DNA of 6,447 nucleotides from Aquabacterium sp. GTDB lineage: Bacteria > Pseudomonadota > Gammaproteobacteria > Burkholderiales > Burkholderiaceae_C. The notes under the pieces were generated by a model. It was not told the origin of the DNA, did not search any database, and was given only the letters and a program-made list of their open reading frames with translations. Positions 5,145-6,447 of the stretch are shown piece after piece (positions within the stretch are counted from its first letter, which is position 1; each line of letters opens with the position of its first letter). The position numbers and the translations under genes are program-made. The DNA lies in the NCBI GenBank assembly GCA_017989885.1, contig JAGNPA010000013.1, positions 1 through 6,447 on the forward strand, in the 5' to 3' direction.

Positions 5145-6113
5145 ATGTCAAAGCCGAAACCTGCCCCGTTGCCCCCGGGCACCGTCGTGGGCGGCTACCA
5201 GATTGTCAAGAAGCTCGCTGCGGGCGGTTTTGGCGTGGTTTACCTGGCTGAAGATCCAGACAAACGGCTGGTGGCGCTCAAGGAATACCTGCCTGCTTCG
5301 CTGGCAGAGCGCTCCGCCGGCGAGCTCATCCCCCGCGTCAAACCTGACAAGCAGCCACTGTACCGCCTGGGGCTGAAAAGTTTTTTTGAAGAAGGCCGCT
5401 CGCTGGCCCAGATCGCCCACCCCAGCGTGGTGTCGGTCTACAACTTCTTCCGTGAAAACGAAACCGTCTACATGGTGATGAACTATCTGCAGGGCGACAC
5501 CCTGCAGGACTTCATTGTCACCGCCCGTGAACTCAAGCGCGACAAGGTGTTCCGCGAGTCCACCATCCGCTCGCTGTTCGACGAGATCCTGCGCGGCTTG
5601 CGCATCGTCCATCAGTACAAGATGCTGCACCTGGACATCAAGCCGGCCAACATCTTCATCACCAACGACAACAAGGCTGTGCTGCTGGACTTTGGCGCCG
5701 CACGTGAAGTGCTCTCCAAAGAGGGCAACTTCATCCGCCCGATGTACACGCCCGGCTTTGCCGCGCCCGAGATGTACCGCCGCGATGGCTCGCTGGGCCC
5801 CTGGACCGACATCTACGCCATCGGCGCCTGCATCTACGCCTGCATGCAGGGCTACCCGCCCAACGACGCGCCCCAGCGCATCGAGAAAGACCGCCTGGGC
5901 CTGTCCCTGTCGCGACTGCGCAATGTCTACTCCGACAACCTCATCGAGGTGACCGAGTGGTGCATGTCGCTCGACCCCCTGGCGCGTCCCCAGAGCGTCT
6001 TTGCCCTGCAAAAAGAACTGGCACGTGAAACCGAGCGCCGCTATTCCAAGCTCACCTTCGCCGAGCGGGTCAAGTTGCAACTTGAAAACCTGAAAACCGG
6101 TGCCAAATCATGA
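5145..6113 (+). CDS. Soluble eukaryotic-like serine/threonine protein kinase
   Basis: This 322-residue protein is a Hanks-type kinase expected to transfer phosphate from ATP to Ser/Thr of unidentified partners. All core motifs are visible: glycine loop AAGGFGVVY (25-33), ATP-anchoring Lys46 in VALKEYLP, helix-C glutamate at 82 or 83, catalytic loop HLDIKPANIF (162-171) with Asp164, Lys166 and Asn169, DFG at 182-184, APE at 207-209, Asp222 in WTDIYAIG and Arg281 in the last helix. The HRD arginine is leucine (HLD), so activation-loop phosphorylation may not be needed. No membrane segment or sensor domain follows; a short basic tail (about 297-322) ends the protein, which should be cytoplasmic. 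ATG 5145 was chosen over an in-frame ATG at 5085, which lies inside yicC and adds a non-kinase extension. No clear ribosome site precedes it. Its stop overlaps the start of a PP2C phosphatase gene. Confidence 0.93.
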   Translation: MSKPKPAPLPPGTVVGGYQIVKKLAAGGFGVVYLAEDPDKRLVALKEYLPASLAERSAGELIPRVKPDKQPLYRLGLKSFFEEGRSLAQIAHPSVVSVYNFFRENETVYMVMNYLQGDTLQDFIVTARELKRDKVFRESTIRSLFDEILRGLRIVHQYKMLHLDIKPANIFITNDNKAVLLDFGAAREVLSKEGNFIRPMYTPGFAAPEMYRRDGSLGPWTDIYAIGACIYACMQGYPPNDAPQRIEKDRLGLSLSRLRNVYSDNLIEVTEWCMSLDPLARPQSVFALQKELARETERRYSKLTFAERVKLQLENLKTGAKS

Positions 6114-6447
6114 GGTTCTCCGTCTACCAGATCAGCCGCAAAGGCGGCCGTGAGAAGAACGAAGACCGCATGGGCTACTGCTACACGCGCGATGCCGGGC
6201 TGTTTGCCCTGGCCGACGGCATGGGCGGGCACCCCGAGGGCGAAGTGGCTTCGCAACTGGCGCTGCAGACCATGGCCGCGATGTTCCAGCGCGACGCCAA
6301 GCCCGTGCTGGACGATCCCTTGCGCTTTCTGCAGGACGCCATCATGGCGGGGCACCACCAGTTGCTGCGCTATGCCAGCGAAAAGGGCCTGATCGACAAC
6401 CCGCGCACCACCCTCGTCGCCTGCATCCTGCAAGGCAACATGGCTTA
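6110..6447 (+). CDS. PP2C-family serine/threonine phosphatase, N-terminal part
   Basis: This frame runs from ATG 6110 to the window edge (112 complete codons, no stop), so it is a partial gene by truncation of the window. PP2C enzymes are metal-dependent phosphatases that reverse Ser/Thr phosphorylation. Visible motifs are KNEDR (16-20, with Glu18 and Asp19) and ALADGMGGHPEGEVAS (33-48, with Asp36 and Gly37); these hold the metal-binding residues of the fold. NPRTTLVACIL (97-107) corresponds to the GTTL-type strand, with Arg in place of the usual Gly. The ATG shares four bases with the kinase stop (ATGA, 6110-6113), so the two genes are translationally coupled and presumably antagonistic. There is no separate ribosome site of note. 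The remaining metal-binding aspartates would lie downstream of the window. Confidence 0.92.
   Translation, partial: MRFSVYQISRKGGREKNEDRMGYCYTRDAGLFALADGMGGHPEGEVASQLALQTMAAMFQRDAKPVLDDPLRFLQDAIMAGHHQLLRYASEKGLIDNPRTTLVACILQGNMA

Noticed and set aside
5122..5149. TTGACA plus TATGTC as the firm kinase promoter
   Set aside because: The -35 is perfect, but the implied transcript start would lie downstream of the conserved start codon; kept only as a possibility in the divergent-gap entry.
5148..6080. A 310-codon open frame on the minus strand opposite the kinase
   Set aside because: It is a codon-bias shadow of a kinase with all catalytic motifs intact; its own translation shows no family resemblance and no ribosome site.

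Overview
The window looks like a chromosomal segment of a GC-rich betaproteobacterium, probably a Burkholderiales/Comamonadaceae relative. This is inferred from the high GC content, the 67-residue omega subunit, the style of the GreB, SpoT, Gmk and YicC proteins, and the gene order yicC-gmk-rpoZ-spoT with greB facing it and a kinase/phosphatase pair diverging from yicC. Genus cannot be fixed from this sequence alone. I see no mobile element, tRNA, rRNA or CRISPR array. No stretch longer than about 150 bases lacks a gene.

Layout: (1) Bases 1-191, minus strand, hold the first 63 codons of a membrane protein that leaves the window. (2) Bases 192-335 are a divergent intergenic region with a GC-rich dyad and a possible leaderless promoter for greB. 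(3) greB (plus, 336-899) converges on spoT (minus, 928-3129) with only 28 bases between stop codons. (4) Bases 3130-3277 separate spoT from rpoZ and hold three consecutive hairpins, one a strong intrinsic terminator. (5) rpoZ, gmk and yicC lie on the minus strand in transcription order yicC-gmk-rpoZ; yicC and gmk overlap by 4 bases. (6) Only 29 bases separate the start codons of yicC and a divergent soluble Ser/Thr kinase gene (plus, 5145-6113). The kinase overlaps by 4 bases a PP2C-type phosphatase gene that runs off the right edge.

The minus-strand block and greB form a transcription and stringent-response neighbourhood. SpoT makes and degrades (p)ppGpp, omega forms part of a (p)ppGpp site on RNA polymerase, Gmk controls the guanine nucleotide pool, GreB acts in the secondary channel of RNA polymerase, and YicC is linked to RNA decay. 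The kinase/phosphatase pair is a separate, translationally coupled reversible-phosphorylation module whose targets are unknown. Most of the window is ordinary core genome. The points most worth a second look are the untargeted kinase/PP2C pair, the terminator that separates rpoZ from spoT, the very tight yicC/kinase divergence, and the possibly leaderless greB.
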